This document shows positions 51,729 through 62,920 of a DNA stretch of 64,000 bases, one piece after another (the stretch's first letter is position 1; each line of letters opens with the position of its first letter). The notes below the pieces were generated by a model. The model was not told the origin of the DNA. It saw only the letters and a list, made by a program, of their open reading frames with translations, and ran no database searches. The DNA is from Charina bottae (Eukaryota; Chordata; Lepidosauria; Squamata; Charinaidae), in contig JALMGJ010000018.1 in assembly GCA_023362775.1 (NCBI GenBank), forward strand, positions 248,001 to 312,000, written 5' to 3'. A program made the position numbers and the translations under genes.

Positions 51729-52637
51729 ACATAAATAAAAGGAAAAACTATTTGTTGTAGAAAAGGCCAAGTCCCTTTCATTCTGATGCACCAACCTTCC
51801 GCTGAGAGGGTTTTGCAAAACATCCGGCAGCGTATAATGGGCAACATTTGTCTGTATTTTCTGTGAAGCTGAAACAGATCACTGATGTCAATCAACCCGT
51901 TTTTAACTGGCAGAAGAAGCTGTGGAAAAAAATCACAGCAAAGAGCAAGACCAAGCATGCTTTTTAAAAGTATTTCTAAACAAGCTGAATTTGTTTTGTA
52001 GGAAAGTACTGTGTGGAAACTGAAATTACAGTCTAGGCTAATCCAGAGGTGCAATTACTCATAGACAGTACATTAGTAATCTCATTTCCAGGCCCTCAGT
52101 TAATAGCTAAAATAAAGCAGTGTTCAAAGCATCGTAAATTGTCATGGCCACTGACTGATAGCATGATAAACGTTCTCTCTTGCTCCCTTTCCTATGATTA
52201 TACTTGCTTGCAACAAGCCCTGCCATAATTGGGGTTTTATGCCCATCGGTGCCATTTTCCAATGCCCATTTGCCTGGATTGGCCTGGGCAAAGCTCTCCA
52301 ATGACACAGTGAATCTACTGGGAAGCACAAGTTCTGCCAGTTTTAAAGAGTGGAATGGGAATGAAGACAGCAACGGCAAGAAGCGGGAAGTCTTAGGTCC
52401 CATCAGGATTAGAGCTATGATGGGAAATCGAGTTATGTCAGAACAGAGATCTCAGTTTTCCAGGTCCTTTTCATATAATGGGCTCATATATGAACTTTCC
52501 CAGGGGATGTGGGTTTTTCAAAAACCCAGTGGCCCGAGAAGTGGAATAACGAGTAGGCCTCTACACCAGTTACCCTCCTACCACTACCACAAGCGAGGCT
52601 GGGGGTACATGAGGTGTGCAAGACCTTTTCAACTGCT
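51729..52637. other. unassigned intergenic stretch
   Basis: No gene or repeat family recognised. The 146-codon frame at 52204-52644 runs into L1 tail sequence and overlaps a minus frame; it has no known motif. Confidence 0.5.
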
Positions 52638-53583
52638 TTTTTAAAATAATTTTTTATTGAAAGTTTTAAAAACAAAGGTAAAACTAATACAAACTAATAT
52701 AAAGTAAGGAAGAAAAAAGAAAAAGAAAGAAATTATAGAGAGAGCTAAAAGTGCAAGAAAGAAAGAAAAATAAAAATACAAAAGAAAGAAGAAAGATACA
52801 AAGAAGTGGCTTCTGATCTTCTTTACAGCAGTTATAAGTTCAATTATAAATTTACCTCTTTCTCTAAAGTTACATCATGACTCTCTTCTTTCTATAATCT
52901 ATCCTGTCCAATAATCAAAACCATAAATCATAAGTTCATTTTTTTTCTTTATGCAAAAAGTCCATAAGGGGTTTCCAGTCAGTACATCATTTTATAAAAG
53001 TTCTCTTTAAGACTATAACATGGTGTAAATTTCAATCCTATCAACCACATATTTTCCCATTGTTCGATCTGTATATTATAACCAAAATTTTTAGCTCACT
53101 TTATCATACATTCTTTCACTTGTTTGTCTTCTCTTTCAAGTTTCAATAGAGGTTTATACATTTTAGCAATTACATGTTCATCATTTGTGCATAATTCTAT
53201 TTCAAAATAAGTGTTACAATGTTCAGTACCATAAACTATTTTGTCTACTTTAAATCTTTCTGATAACTGTAAATAAGAAAACCATTGGCAACTTCATCCC
53301 TCTGCCACCAATTGTTCTTTTGATTTTATTTTGTATTCCCTTTGACAAAAGTCTAGTATCTCACAATGTTAGCCATTTATGTTTGCTTATTATTTCTCAT
53401 CTATAAAATGCTTCTTGTGCTGAGAGCTACAAAGGTGTTTTCGGACACAACCTGGATTTGTATCTATTCCATATTCTCTATATAGCATGTCTAACATAAT
53501 GATTTTTAAAATCCACACTAACCTTAACTTTGTCATACCACAAATCTCAGGTTGTGTCCTTCTAATTCCAAAAGGCTTCTATT

Positions 53584-53825
53584 CAGTCAGTCAACCAAGC
53601 AGCAAACAACAACCCAATCAAGGTACTACCAAGGAGAGTACAACACCCCCACCAACACAGGCAGGACAAGCCAAGGTATATAAACAGAGAGCAAGTCCCA
53701 CTCCCTTTTCGCACTGAAGATGTTGCCTAGCCTGGCAACGAAAAGTCTGCAAGAAAACAACAAGGCTCAGAGAGCACCAAGGACTCCACAGTTCAACCCT
53801 GAGCTACAAATATTCTCTTCGATAA
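53584..53825 (+). mobile_element. Penelope-type terminal repeat, solo copy, with hammerhead-like core
   Basis: It contains 'aacacaggcaggacaagcc', TATATAAACAGAG, a core with CTGAAGA at 53714-53720 and GAAAAGTC at 53740-53747, a GTTGCC/GGCAAC stem, and the 'gagcaccaaggactccacag' tail. It inserted in the L1; the 9-bp duplication GCTTCTATT is at 53575-53583 and 53826-53834. It matches the two arms in AR intron 5 closely. Confidence 0.65.
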
Positions 53826-54945
53826 GCTTCTATTTCTCAACAGCACCCAAACCAAACAGCAAACTGCAAAATACAGTTTCAAATCAGGTTTTACCTAAAC
53901 ACAATCCTCTTTTCTTTGCAACTTGTAGCACCTTATATTTAACTCTGATTTTTTTCCCTTGCCACACAAACTTAGATATATCCTTTTACCACTGTTTAAA
54001 TGGTGCATCAGTTGTCAAATCAGGTATTGTCTGAAACAAAAACATCATTCTAGGCAAGACATTCATTTTTATCACAGAAATTCTACCCAACAATGACACT
54101 TGTGGTTTCTTCCATCTTAACATGTCTTTCTTAACTTCATTCCATGACTTAACATAATTATTTTGAAATAATATACAATTCATATTTGTCATGGTGATAC
54201 CCATATATTTTACTTTCTTCTCAATCTTAAAACCCGTTTTATTCATCAATTCTGTATGACCCTCTATTTTCATGTTTTTTGTTAACATCTTTGTCTTCTG
54301 TTAATCTTAAAATCTGCTAATGCACCAAATTCTTTTAGTTTGCCCATTAATGTTTCAATTCCATTTAAAGGATCTTCCAAAACTAACACCAAGTCATCTG
54401 CAAAAGCCCTTAACTAATAAGTTTCTTTTTAATCTTTACTCCCACAATCCTCTCATCTTATATCTCTATTCAATATATCAAGGACTAAAATAAAGTGGGC
54501 ATCCCTGTCTTGTTCCTTTTTGTATCTCACAAGGCTTTGTTAGATCTCCATTAACAATTATTTGTGCTTTCTTTGAAGTATAAATCAATATTACCCATTT
54601 TATAAAGTTCTCTCCAAAATTCATATCTTTCAAAACTTTGCACAAGAAAGCCCAGTTCAAATTGTCAAAGGCCTTCTCTGCATCTAAGAAAATCAGTGCA
54701 GCTTGTTTTTCATTATATTGTTCCAAATATTCCAAAATGGCCAACACATTTCTAATATTGTTTTTTAACTGTCTTTTAGGTAAAAACCCACATTGATCCT
54801 CATGAACAAATTCTTGCAAAATTATTTTTAACCTATCAGCCAAAATCATTGTAAACAACTTGTAGTCATTATTCAATAATGATATCAGTCTATAGTTTCT
54901 TGTTAAAGTCAAATCTTGTCCCTCTTTAGGTATTAAAGAGGGACA

Positions 54946-55570
54946 GATCGGCACATGTAACACCTCTGCTACGCGAGCTGCATTGGCTACCAGTTTGCTT
55001 CCGGGTCCAATTCAAGGTGTTGGTGATTACCTTTAAAGCCCTATATGGCATAGGGCCAGGGTACCTGAGGGACCGTCTCGTCCCGATAACGTCAGCCCGC
55101 CCCACCCGTACATGCAGAGAGGGCATGCTTCGGACCCCCTCAACAAGAGAATTCCATCTGGCGGGGTCCAGGAGACGTGCCTTCTCTGCGATAGCGCCCG
55201 CCTTATGGAACATCTTGCCCCCGGAGGTGAGACTCGCCCCCTCACTCCTGGCCTTCCGGAAGGCCCTCAAGACCTGGCTCTGCCATCGGGCCTGGGATGA
55301 CAGAGGTGGCAGTGCCTCCTGGGGTTGGCTGGCCGCATAGTAATACGATCTATACTACGGTCTCCAATCCATCTTGGATTTATATAATTTATTATTGTAT
55401 ATTATATTGTATATTATTGTATATTATTACTATTATTATTATTGTACTTTTAGATGATATTTTGTATAGTTTTTTAAACTTTCAATTGTTGTAACCCGCC
55501 CAGAGTCCCTTGCAAGGGAGATGGGCGGGGAATAAATTGAAATAATAAATAAATAAAATAAAAAATTAAT
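54946..55570 (+). mobile_element. young L2-type LINE 3' end inside the L1
   Basis: A 107-codon open frame reads FKALYGIGPGYLRDRL, then RRRAFSAIAPALWNILPPEV and RLAPSLLAFRKALKTWLCHR. It is followed by an AT-rich 3' UTR and the terminus 'gtaacccgcccagagtccct' plus TAAA repeats. It separates L1 ORF2 codons for EANIAL (minus, upstream) from those for IPKEGQD. The intact frame contrasts with the old L2 at 43430. Confidence 0.9.
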
Positions 55571-56648
55571 GCTATATTGGCCTCTTTCCAGCTCTCTAGC
55601 ATCTTTCCTCCCTGTAAAATAGAATTCATCATATTTTGTAGAGGTTGTAAAAGTTCATCCTCAAAACATTTATAATAAGAAGCTGGTAATCTGTCTGGTC
55701 CATGCACGTTTCCTGTTTTAATATTTTTTATAGCTTCACCAACTTCCCTTATTATTATAGGTCCATTCATAATCTGTCTCTGTTTCTATTCCTTTGTAAT
55801 CCTTGGTAAATTTTGTTTCTTTAGGTATTCATCTATTTTCTCCAGAGAAATATCTTGTCCTTTATACAAATTGGAATATTATTGATGAAATGCTTTTTGT
55901 ATCGCCACATTATCAGTTAATACAGTATCTCCCTCTTGTAGTTTCAATATCATTTTCTTTTCTTTTTCTTTTCATAATTTATATACCAACCATTTCCCTG
56001 GTTTGTTTGCAAACACAAAGTTTTTGTGCTTTACATAGTTCATTTTTATTTCCATTTCTCTTACTGTTAACATAGATAGCTGACGTTGTAAAAGCTTAAT
56101 TTGTTAAAAAATACTTATCCTCTGGAAATTCTCCTTCTCCTTCTCTTTCTCTTTCTCCTTTTTCTCTTTTTATCTCATCCTCCACTATTGCTTCTTTCTG
56201 TAGCAACATTTTGTTTATTCTCCATCTAAAAGAACTAGATTTCCTTTTATAAACCAGACTCACAGGATTATGATCTGAAAAAGTCTTTGGTAATAACTCT
56301 ACTTTATGAAACTTGGTAGCCAAATTCTTCGAAATCCAAATAATATCTGTTCTTGAACAGGATCTATGTCTTTCAGAAAAATATGTATACTCTCTTGAAT
56401 TCCTGTTTTTCTGTCTCCATATATCAACAAGCCCTAAACTGTCCATCAAATCAGAAAAAACTTTTGGTAATTTGCCTTGAGTAATTTTATTTTTTTCTCA
56501 GAAGTTCTGTCTAGTTGTGGGGAGATCACTCCATTCCAATCCCTCATCAAACACCAATTTTCATAAGTCAATTAGTCTCTCCATAAGTCCTTTATAGGAC
56601 GATACTTTGTCCTCATTTGGGGCATAAATTCCCAATATCAGAGTCTTA

Positions 56649-56818
56649 AGGTAAAGGTAAAGGTTCCCCCCGCACATTTGTGCAGTCGTGTCCGACTCTA
56701 GGGGCCGATGCTCATCTCCGTTTGTTAGCCAAAGAGCCAGCATTGTCCGAAGACGCTTCCGTGGTCATGTGGCTGGCATGACGCACGCAAAACGCTGTTA
56801 CCTACCCACCGAAGTGGT
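56649..56818 (-). mobile_element. tRNA-derived SINE, 5' truncated, inside the L1
   Basis: AAGGTAAAGG tail to 'cccaccgaagtggt', where the head is cut off. A 9-bp duplication, AGAGTCTTA, is at 56640-56648 and 56819-56827, with further nearby GAGTCTTA copies. Confidence 0.9.
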
Positions 56819-56916
56819 AGAGTCTTAGAGTCTTCATCAGAGTCTTAGCCCCATGCAAATTAACTTCCAACCCAGCAAATCTACCATGCTCATCAGTCAA
56901 TACAAGTTCTGGGTTT

Positions 56917-57684
56917 TTGTTGTTTATTCGTTCAGTCGTTTCCGACTCTTCGTGACTTCATGGACCAGTCCACGCCAGAGCTTTCTGTCGGCCGTCACCA
57001 TCCCCAGCTCCCCAATGGTTGAGTCCGTCACCTCCAGAATACCATCCATCCATCTTGCCCTTGGTCGGCCCCTCTTCCTTTTGCCTTCCACTTTTCCTAG
57101 CATCAGCTTCTTCTCCAGGGTATCCTGTCTTCTCATTATGTGGCCAAAGTACTTCAGTTTTGCCTTTAATATCATTCCCTCAAGTGAGCAGTCTGGCTTG
57201 ATTTCCTGGAGTATGGACTGGTTCGATCTTCTTGCAGTCCAAGGCACTCTCAATTTGCCCTGGCTCATAGATCTTACATTCCAGGTTCCTATGGTGTGTT
57301 GATCTTTAGAACATCGGATTCGTCGTTCACCACCAGCACCGTCGGCCGCTAGCCGTCCTTTCGGCTTTGAGCTAGCTGCGTCATCACATCTGGGGCTAGT
57401 TGAACGTATCCTCTGTTCCTCCCCAGTAGCATTTTGACCATCTTCCGACCTGGGAGTCCCATCTTCCGATGGTATACCGACATATCTTTGGTTGTACTGA
57501 TCCATTTAGTTTTCATGGCAAGAATACTGGGGTGGGTTGCCATTACCTTCCCCAGGGATCGTATTTAGTCTGACCTCTCTGCCACGACCTTCCCGTCTTG
57601 GGTGTCCCTTCACGGTTTAGCTCATGGTTTCATTGAGGTGCTCAAGCTCCAGCACCACAACAAGGTAACGATCTCCTTTGCTGG
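56917..57684 (-). mobile_element. BovB LINE with internal deletion, both ends retained (768 bp)
   Basis: On the minus strand the BovB leader (GGAGATCGTTACCTTGTTGT near the 5' edge) continues into the start of the endonuclease, IGTWNVRSMSQGKL. It then jumps directly to the C-terminal RVPWTARRSNQSILQEIK and KRKRGRPRARWMDGI, and on to the normal 3' end. The 193-codon frame is open across the junction near 57250. The 12-bp duplication AGTTCTGGGTTT is at 56905-56916 and 57685-57696. It has no reverse transcriptase and must have been mobilised in trans or deleted after insertion. Confidence 0.92.
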
Positions 57685-57913
57685 AGTTCTGGGTTTAGTT
57701 GGGGGTTTATATACAAAACAGTTCCATTTTTTTTTTAGTTCATCTGAAATAAATTCTTCACACACATTTTTATAAATCAAATATTTTATGCCTTTTTTTC
57801 TAATATGTGTCTCTTGTAGGCAAACTATGTCTTAAACTATGTTTTAATTTTTTCAAATAATGTATTTTTTCCTCTTTTGAAGAGCATTTTCTCCATTTAT
57901 ATTCCACATTAAA

Positions 57914-58241
57914 GTAAAAAGGTAAAGGTTCCCCCACACAGTCGTGTCCGACTCTAGGGGCCGGTGCTCATCTCCGTTTGTTAGCCGAAGAGCCAGCATT
58001 GTCCGAAGATGCTTCCGTGGTCATGTGGCTGGCATGACGCATGCAAAACGCTGTTACCTTCCCACCGAAGTGGTACCTATTCATCTACTTGCATTTGCAT
58101 GCTTTCGAATTGCTAGGTTGGCAAGAGCTGGGGCGAGCGCGGGAGCTCACTCCGTCATGCAGGGCTAGGGTCTCGGACCTCCGAACTTGTGACCTTCCAA
58201 TCGACAAGCCTGGTGTCTTAACCGCTGAGCCACCGTGCCCC
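57914..58241 (-). mobile_element. tRNA-derived SINE, full length, inside the L1
   Basis: Complete from the AAAAGGTAAAGG tail to the head complement 'gagccaccgtgcccc'. The 17-bp duplication TTATATTCCACATTAAA is at 57897-57913 and 58242-58258, within the L1 sequence between ORF1 and ORF2. Confidence 0.96.
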
Positions 58242-58555
58242 TTATATTCCACATTAAAAATTTGTAATTCATAATCAAGCCAAAAGTTTAGAAAAATCAA
58301 TACCTGTAGCTCCTAATTCAGTATCCTCCATTTCAGTTTCCTGTTGCACCTGTTGAGGTTTTTGTGTAGGCTCATCTAGCACCCCCATTTGAATCTCCTC
58401 CATCTTTTCTTTGAACTTTTCTAGAAATTCTCTCACCTTCTGGGCAGAATTCAGAACCTCTGCTGTTTAAAAGTAAAAATCACACCTTCCAATTTGTCCC
58501 ATCAAAATGGAATCTTTTTCTGTTTAAGTCTATCAGTCAAAAAGAAGTACTCTTC

Positions 58556-58655
58556 TTATGTAATAAGAATATATGTAATTATATGTCTTATGTAATTATA
58601 TATGTAATTAATTATATCTTATGTAATAAGAATATTATACTCTTATGTAATATTC
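58556..58655. repeat. AT-rich local repeat (TTATGTAAT units)
   Basis: Repeated TTATGTAATAAGAATAT and ATATGTAATTA blocks lie within the L1 ORF1 3' region, probably a local expansion after insertion. Confidence 0.7.
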
Positions 58656-59347
58656 TAATTGGAATTTCTTTAAGCACAATTACATCTGTATTATCAATCT
58701 TCAGTCTTGTAGACTGAATGCTGCTGCAAAACTTGATCTCTTGTCTTCTTCCTGACAAAATGCACCAAGACATCCCTTGGAACATTTCTTATTCTCACAA
58801 AACTTGTATTTATTCTATATACTTTATCAATTTCTGCCTCTGTATCCTCCTCATCTCATTCCAAAAAATTTGCTAAAGCTTTAATTACCTTTTCTCTAAT
58901 ATCTACACTACAATCTTCTGGAATTGCTTTGAATCTCAAACAAAATTCTTTTTGTTGTCTTTGAAAATTCCAGTAACACCCAGCAGATATCCTGCCAATT
59001 GAGATTTGCAACATTTTCACTCTTTGCAAAACCTTAGGCATTTCAGATTTAGGAAATCTTTCTTTTGAAGGGCCATAAACCATAACGCTCCATTAAAAAT
59101 CATAGGGAGCTAACTGTATAACGTGACCTTAACCTCTTTTCAACAAACCTACAAATCTACTGATTTTACTCACAAACAGGATTAGTTTGCTTTACTTGTA
59201 ACCAAATGTAACCAAATGTCAATAATTTCATCATAAAGGGACAGAATGCACCAGATCAAATGGGGATGCAACAGAATCTGACCAGTAGAACACTCTTTGC
59301 TTGTACAAGTCCACCTCCAGATCTCTTGAGTGTTCAGCCACATTCCT

Positions 59348-59411
59348 GCTATTGTATTAATAAAGGTAAAGTAAAGGTGCGTGCTATTATATTAATAAAG
59401 GTAAAGTAAAG
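59348..59411. repeat. 35-bp tandem duplication of SINE tail and target
   Basis: 'gctattatattaataaaggt' and following 'aaagtaaag' occur at 59348 (with one change) and again at 59383. The second copy contains the target duplication of the SINE at 62422-62736. Confidence 0.85.
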
Positions 59412-59412
59412 G

Positions 59413-59732
59413 GCATGGTGGCTCAGTGGGTAAGACGCCAGGCTTGTCGATCGGAAGATTGCAAGTTCAGAGGTTTGAATCCCTAGTCCCGTGTGACGGA
59501 GTGAGCTCCTGCACTAGCCCCAGCTCTTGCCAACCTAGCAATTTGAAAGCATGCAAATGCAAGTAGATTAATAGGTACCACTTAGGTGGGTAGGTAACAG
59601 CGTTCCGCGTGTGTCATGCTGGCCACATGACCACGGAAGCGTCTTCGGACAATGCTGGCTCTTTGGCTAACAAACGGAGATGAACACCAGCCCCTAGAGT
59701 CGGACACGACTGCACAAATGTGTGGGGGGAAC
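59413..59732 (+). mobile_element. tRNA-derived SINE, body; tail displaced to 62393-62410 by an LTR
   Basis: Head GGCATGGTGGCTCAGTGGG, B box GGTTTGAATCC, the usual middle, and 'gagtcggacacgactgcac' up to GGGGGGAAC. The expected CCTTTACCTTTA tail is found at 62397-62408, past the LTR. The SINE itself is flanked by an 11-bp duplication TAAAGTAAAGG at 59402-59412 and 62411-62421, so it inserted in the tail of the SINE at 62422-62736. Confidence 0.9.
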
Positions 59733-60002
59733 TGTCATAAAATCCATTTTAATAAGTACAACTTACTCCATGTAAAGTTCAATAATAGTTCTTTTATTCT
59801 TGTGTTATTCAGACAGAAAGCAAAGCAAGTATTTACAATTAGAAAATAATAAAATAATAAATGGATAAAATTACAAGATCTTCTAAAACTTATTATAATA
59901 ATACATTAGGTTAACCATCAACTTAATATCAATAAACAGCTAGGTTAACTATGCCCCACTAGGCTATCCAAGTTGCTATTTGCATTCACCTTACCAGGCT
60001 TC

Positions 60003-60091
60003 CTTAACAGTATCTCATCGATACTAACAACAGTTACAGGACCAAAGTTTTCTTAACAGTATCTCATCGATACTAACAACAGTTACAGGAC
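60003..60091. repeat. 49-bp tandem duplication in the LTR
   Basis: 'cttaacagtatctcatcgat' and the next 20 bases occur at 60003-60042 and 60052-60091. By position it falls downstream of the LTR TATA box in the LTR's own orientation. Confidence 0.9.
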
Positions 60092-60238
60092 TAACATCTT
60101 ATTAGATACTTACATCCCACTCCTAACAGTTGGCCAAACATATTAGAGTGGGCTGAGAGTCAGACATTCAGGGCGTCCCCTGCTCCCATTGGAGAGTCTC
60201 GCACCTCTAACTGCAATTGCAGGTCATCCTTCTTTTAT

Positions 60239-62008
60239 TTTTATTTTTTTTAATAACTTTTTATTCTTTTACATCAATAACATACATATACATAAAAGGA
60301 AAAAAACAAAAAAAAACATAAAACATCTATAAGCATAAACAACATTAAACATTATATAACCTTCAAACTTCTTTTAACATTAATTTCTTTACCCTCCATT
60401 TCAAACTTTCTTATCTTTCCCCTCTCGTTCTTAAACCCTACTTAACCTCCTTTAACTTTCTTTTACTTTCTTAAACTCTCTATTTCCTTCTTCCCCTCCT
60501 CTACCTACTCTTACCTTCTTTACTTTATGAATCCCCCAAATCTCTCTTTACTAATCTACATAAAAAACAAAAAAAAAACAAAAAATAGACTTCCCATTTT
60601 CTCATCCTTATTTTCTACATCTAAATTCTACATATTTTAAGTATAATTATATTTACATTATATTTTATAGTATATTTACATTAATTTTCTATTTGTATTT
60701 TTTGAGATTTTTCTATAAATTTATAGAATGGGCCCCAACATAAATTAAATTCTTCCATATTCTTATCATTTAATAAGTCTGTTAGCTTCGCCATCTGTGC
60801 AAAATCCATCATTTTTAATAACCACTCTTCAACTGTAGGTGAACAGTCCTCTTTCCAATGTTTTGCAAAAATAACTCTGGCCGCTATTATTAGATAAAAT
60901 AATAATTTTCCATGTTTCTTGTGTATATCTGGATTTATAAATCCCAATAAGTACATATCCGGTTCTTTAGTTACGTCTTCTTTCAATATTTCACATATAG
61001 TTTGATGTATTATATTCCAATATTTTTTGGTTTTCTGGTTTAAAATAAACAACCAAAAAACAAAGATGATAAATTTAAATATGAATCAAAATAGTATACA
61101 TAATATGGAACTGCTTACGGGATTTGCAAATGTTAAGAAGCTAAGATATCTGGGAGTGGAAATAACATCAAATAATTCGGATTTATTCAAGAACAATTAT
61201 ATAAAATTAAATAAAATTATATTACGAGGCTTGTGTTCTTTGTTGGCTTAGAAACTGGATAAAACTGGATAATAAAAAATTACTCAATCTAGAAGGACAT
61301 GATCTCAAATTTGGATGGCATGGATACCTTTGGTATAATAAAATCAAAGCTAATTTGGCATTTAATTATCATCCCATTAGAAAATCAATTTTAAAAATTT
61401 GGCTTAAATATAAAAATACACTTCTACCCAATATACCTTTGTGGACTTCGCCACAAGAAGCACTTACATGGCATGGAAATTTAAATGCAGGAAATTGGTT
61501 AACATATAAGGATTTATTAATATTTGAAGGATTAGATTATAAATTAAAATCAAGAGAAGATTTATTAAAAGAAGGGTTTAATTGTAATTGGTTTTCATAT
61601 ATACAATTTAAAGAACAGTTTAAAGCGGATAGTAAAATTTTTAAGTTCAAAGAGAATGTGGTTAAATGGGACAATGTGTTATGGAAAGATAAAGATCACC
61701 TGATTGCTAAAATTTATAAAATATTAATACAAACTAATTCGATAAATTTACCTAAAAAGAAATGTATGAGTAAATGGGAAGAGAATTTAGGTCATAATAT
61801 TCAAATTGATATTTGGGAAAATATGTGGCTAAAAGATTTAAAATTTACGTTGAATTACAATATGAAAGAGTTTTTATAAAATGATGTACAGGTGGTATTT
61901 AACTCCTAACACATTGTCAAAAATGAACAGCAGAATATCTAATAGGTGCTAGAACTGCCAAAAAGAAGTGAGTACATTTTTTCATCTTTGGTGGACTTGC
62001 CAGAAAAC
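60239..62008 (-). mobile_element. L1 LINE with 5' inversion (twin-primed insertion)
   Basis: The 3' part (60239-61038) is in minus orientation, from a T-rich tail to ORF2 codons KKYWNIIHQTICEILK. The 5' part (61039-62008) is in plus orientation and encodes the preceding ORF2 stretch: KKLRYLGVEITSNNSDLFKN, WENMWLKDLKF, and near its end HLWWTCQKT. The protein would read on from CQKT into KKYWN, so the two parts were adjacent in the RNA. A perfect 17-bp duplication, GGTCATCCTTCTTTTAT, is at 60222-60238 and 62009-62025. The plus part also has an internal deletion near 61215. This is the textbook outcome of twin priming. Confidence 0.93.
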
Positions 62009-62051
62009 GGTCATCCTTCTTTTATAGCTGAATATGTTAAATCCAAATTCA

Positions 62052-62118
62052 CGTCATAGTCAGTGTCAAAACTGTATACGTCACAGCCAGTGTCAAAACT
62101 GTATACGTCACAGCCAGT
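62052..62118. repeat. 27-bp tandem repeat in the LTR, 2.5 units
   Basis: Units starting CGTCA(T/C)AG(T/C)CAGTG are at 62052, 62079 and 62106. They lie just upstream of the TATA box in the LTR's direction (U3), where enhancer repeats are common. Confidence 0.92.
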
Positions 62119-62421
62119 TGAGCGTTAGTTCTGACCTTGCATTTTTTTGTTCAGTACATTCTCTCTTGTTCCATATTCTCCTTACACCCACTATCTGTTA
62201 CGTTCTCTCTTGTTCCAACTGCTATCTGTTGTTGATAACACACACTCATTTCATGCATACCAGCAATTTGAACACCCCAGTGAGTTCATAAACAGTTTAT
62301 GGTTCTATTAAAACTATGATTTTATATATATTTATATTCATATAAACTAAACAATAAAACTTAATATATAATCAATATATAATTTCATTACAGAACCTTT
62401 ACCTTTAACCTAAAGTAAAGG

Positions 62422-62736
62422 CAAAGATTTTCCCCTGCACAGTCGTGTCTGACTCTAGGGGGCGGTGCTCATCTTTGTTTCTTAGCCGAAGAGCCAGCGC
62501 TGTCCGAAGATGCTTCTGCGGTCATGTGGCCAGCATGACGCACGTGGAACGCTGTTACCATCCCACCGAAGTGGTACCTATTTATCTACTTGCATTTGCA
62601 TGCTTTCAAATTGCTAGGTTGGCAAGAGCTGGAGCTAGTGCAGGAGCTCACTCTGTCATGCGGCGCTCGGGTCTCGAACCACCGACCTTCCAGTCAACAA
62701 GCCTGGTGTCTTAACCACTGAGCCATCACACCCCTA
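62422..62736 (-). mobile_element. tRNA-derived SINE, outermost layer of the nest
   Basis: Tail-side GCAAAGATTTTCCCC, 'cagtcgtgtctgactctagg', then head complement 'gagccatcacacccc'. Its 15-bp duplication TATTATATTAATAAA is at 59385-59399 and 62737-62751, more than 3 kb apart, because another SINE, an LTR and an L1 later inserted through its tail. Confidence 0.9.
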
Positions 62737-62751
62737 TATTATATTAATAAA

Positions 62752-62920
62752 AATAATTTATAAAATAATTTATAATTTTATAATTTATAAAATAATTTAT
62801 AATATAATTATTTATAATAAAATAATTTATAATTTTATAATTCATAAAATTATTTTTAAAATTATTTATAAAAAATAATAAAGATGGGATAGAAAATAAA
62901 TAAATAAATAAATATTGAGA
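62752..62920. repeat. AT-rich low-complexity tract
   Basis: Iterated ATAATTTATAATTTTATAA-like units, almost free of G and C, ending with TAAA repeats. Confidence 0.9.

Larger units (their letters stand above)
52638..59100 (-). mobile_element. L1-clade LINE with five nested insertions
   Basis: In minus orientation it contains, 5' to 3': ORF1 C-terminal domain (59083-58690, FCLRFKAIPEDCSVDIREKV, then FVRIRNVPRDVLVHFVRKKT); ORF2 endonuclease (57900-57700 and 56740-56096, with NING, CLQETHI, LGIYAPNEDK and TFSDHNPVSL); RT (55770-54480, with EAIKNIKTGNVHGPDRLPA, RPISL-like NYRLISLLN, LDAEKAFDNLNW and GTRQGCPL); C-terminal part (54290-53000); and 3' UTR to a T-rich end at 52638. Frames are broken by stops. 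The ORF1 coiled coil is missing, so it is 5' truncated. Insertions inside it are a Penelope repeat, an L2, two SINEs and a BovB, so it is the oldest layer here. Confidence 0.88.
59733..62392 (-). mobile_element. solo LTR of an endogenous-retrovirus-like element, carrying an L1
   Basis: It begins TGTCATAAAAT and ends ATTTCATTACA, the TG...CA termini of an LTR. A 4-bp duplication, GAAC, is at 59729-59732 and 62393-62396. On the minus strand a TATA box CTATAAAAG lies at 62027-62019 and AATAAA at 59798-59793 near the 3' end, so its transcriptional direction is minus. Without the inserted L1 it is about 873 bp. There is no internal coding region, which fits LTR-LTR recombination. A 4-bp duplication is typical of gammaretrovirus-like elements, but the clade is not certain. 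Confidence 0.75.
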
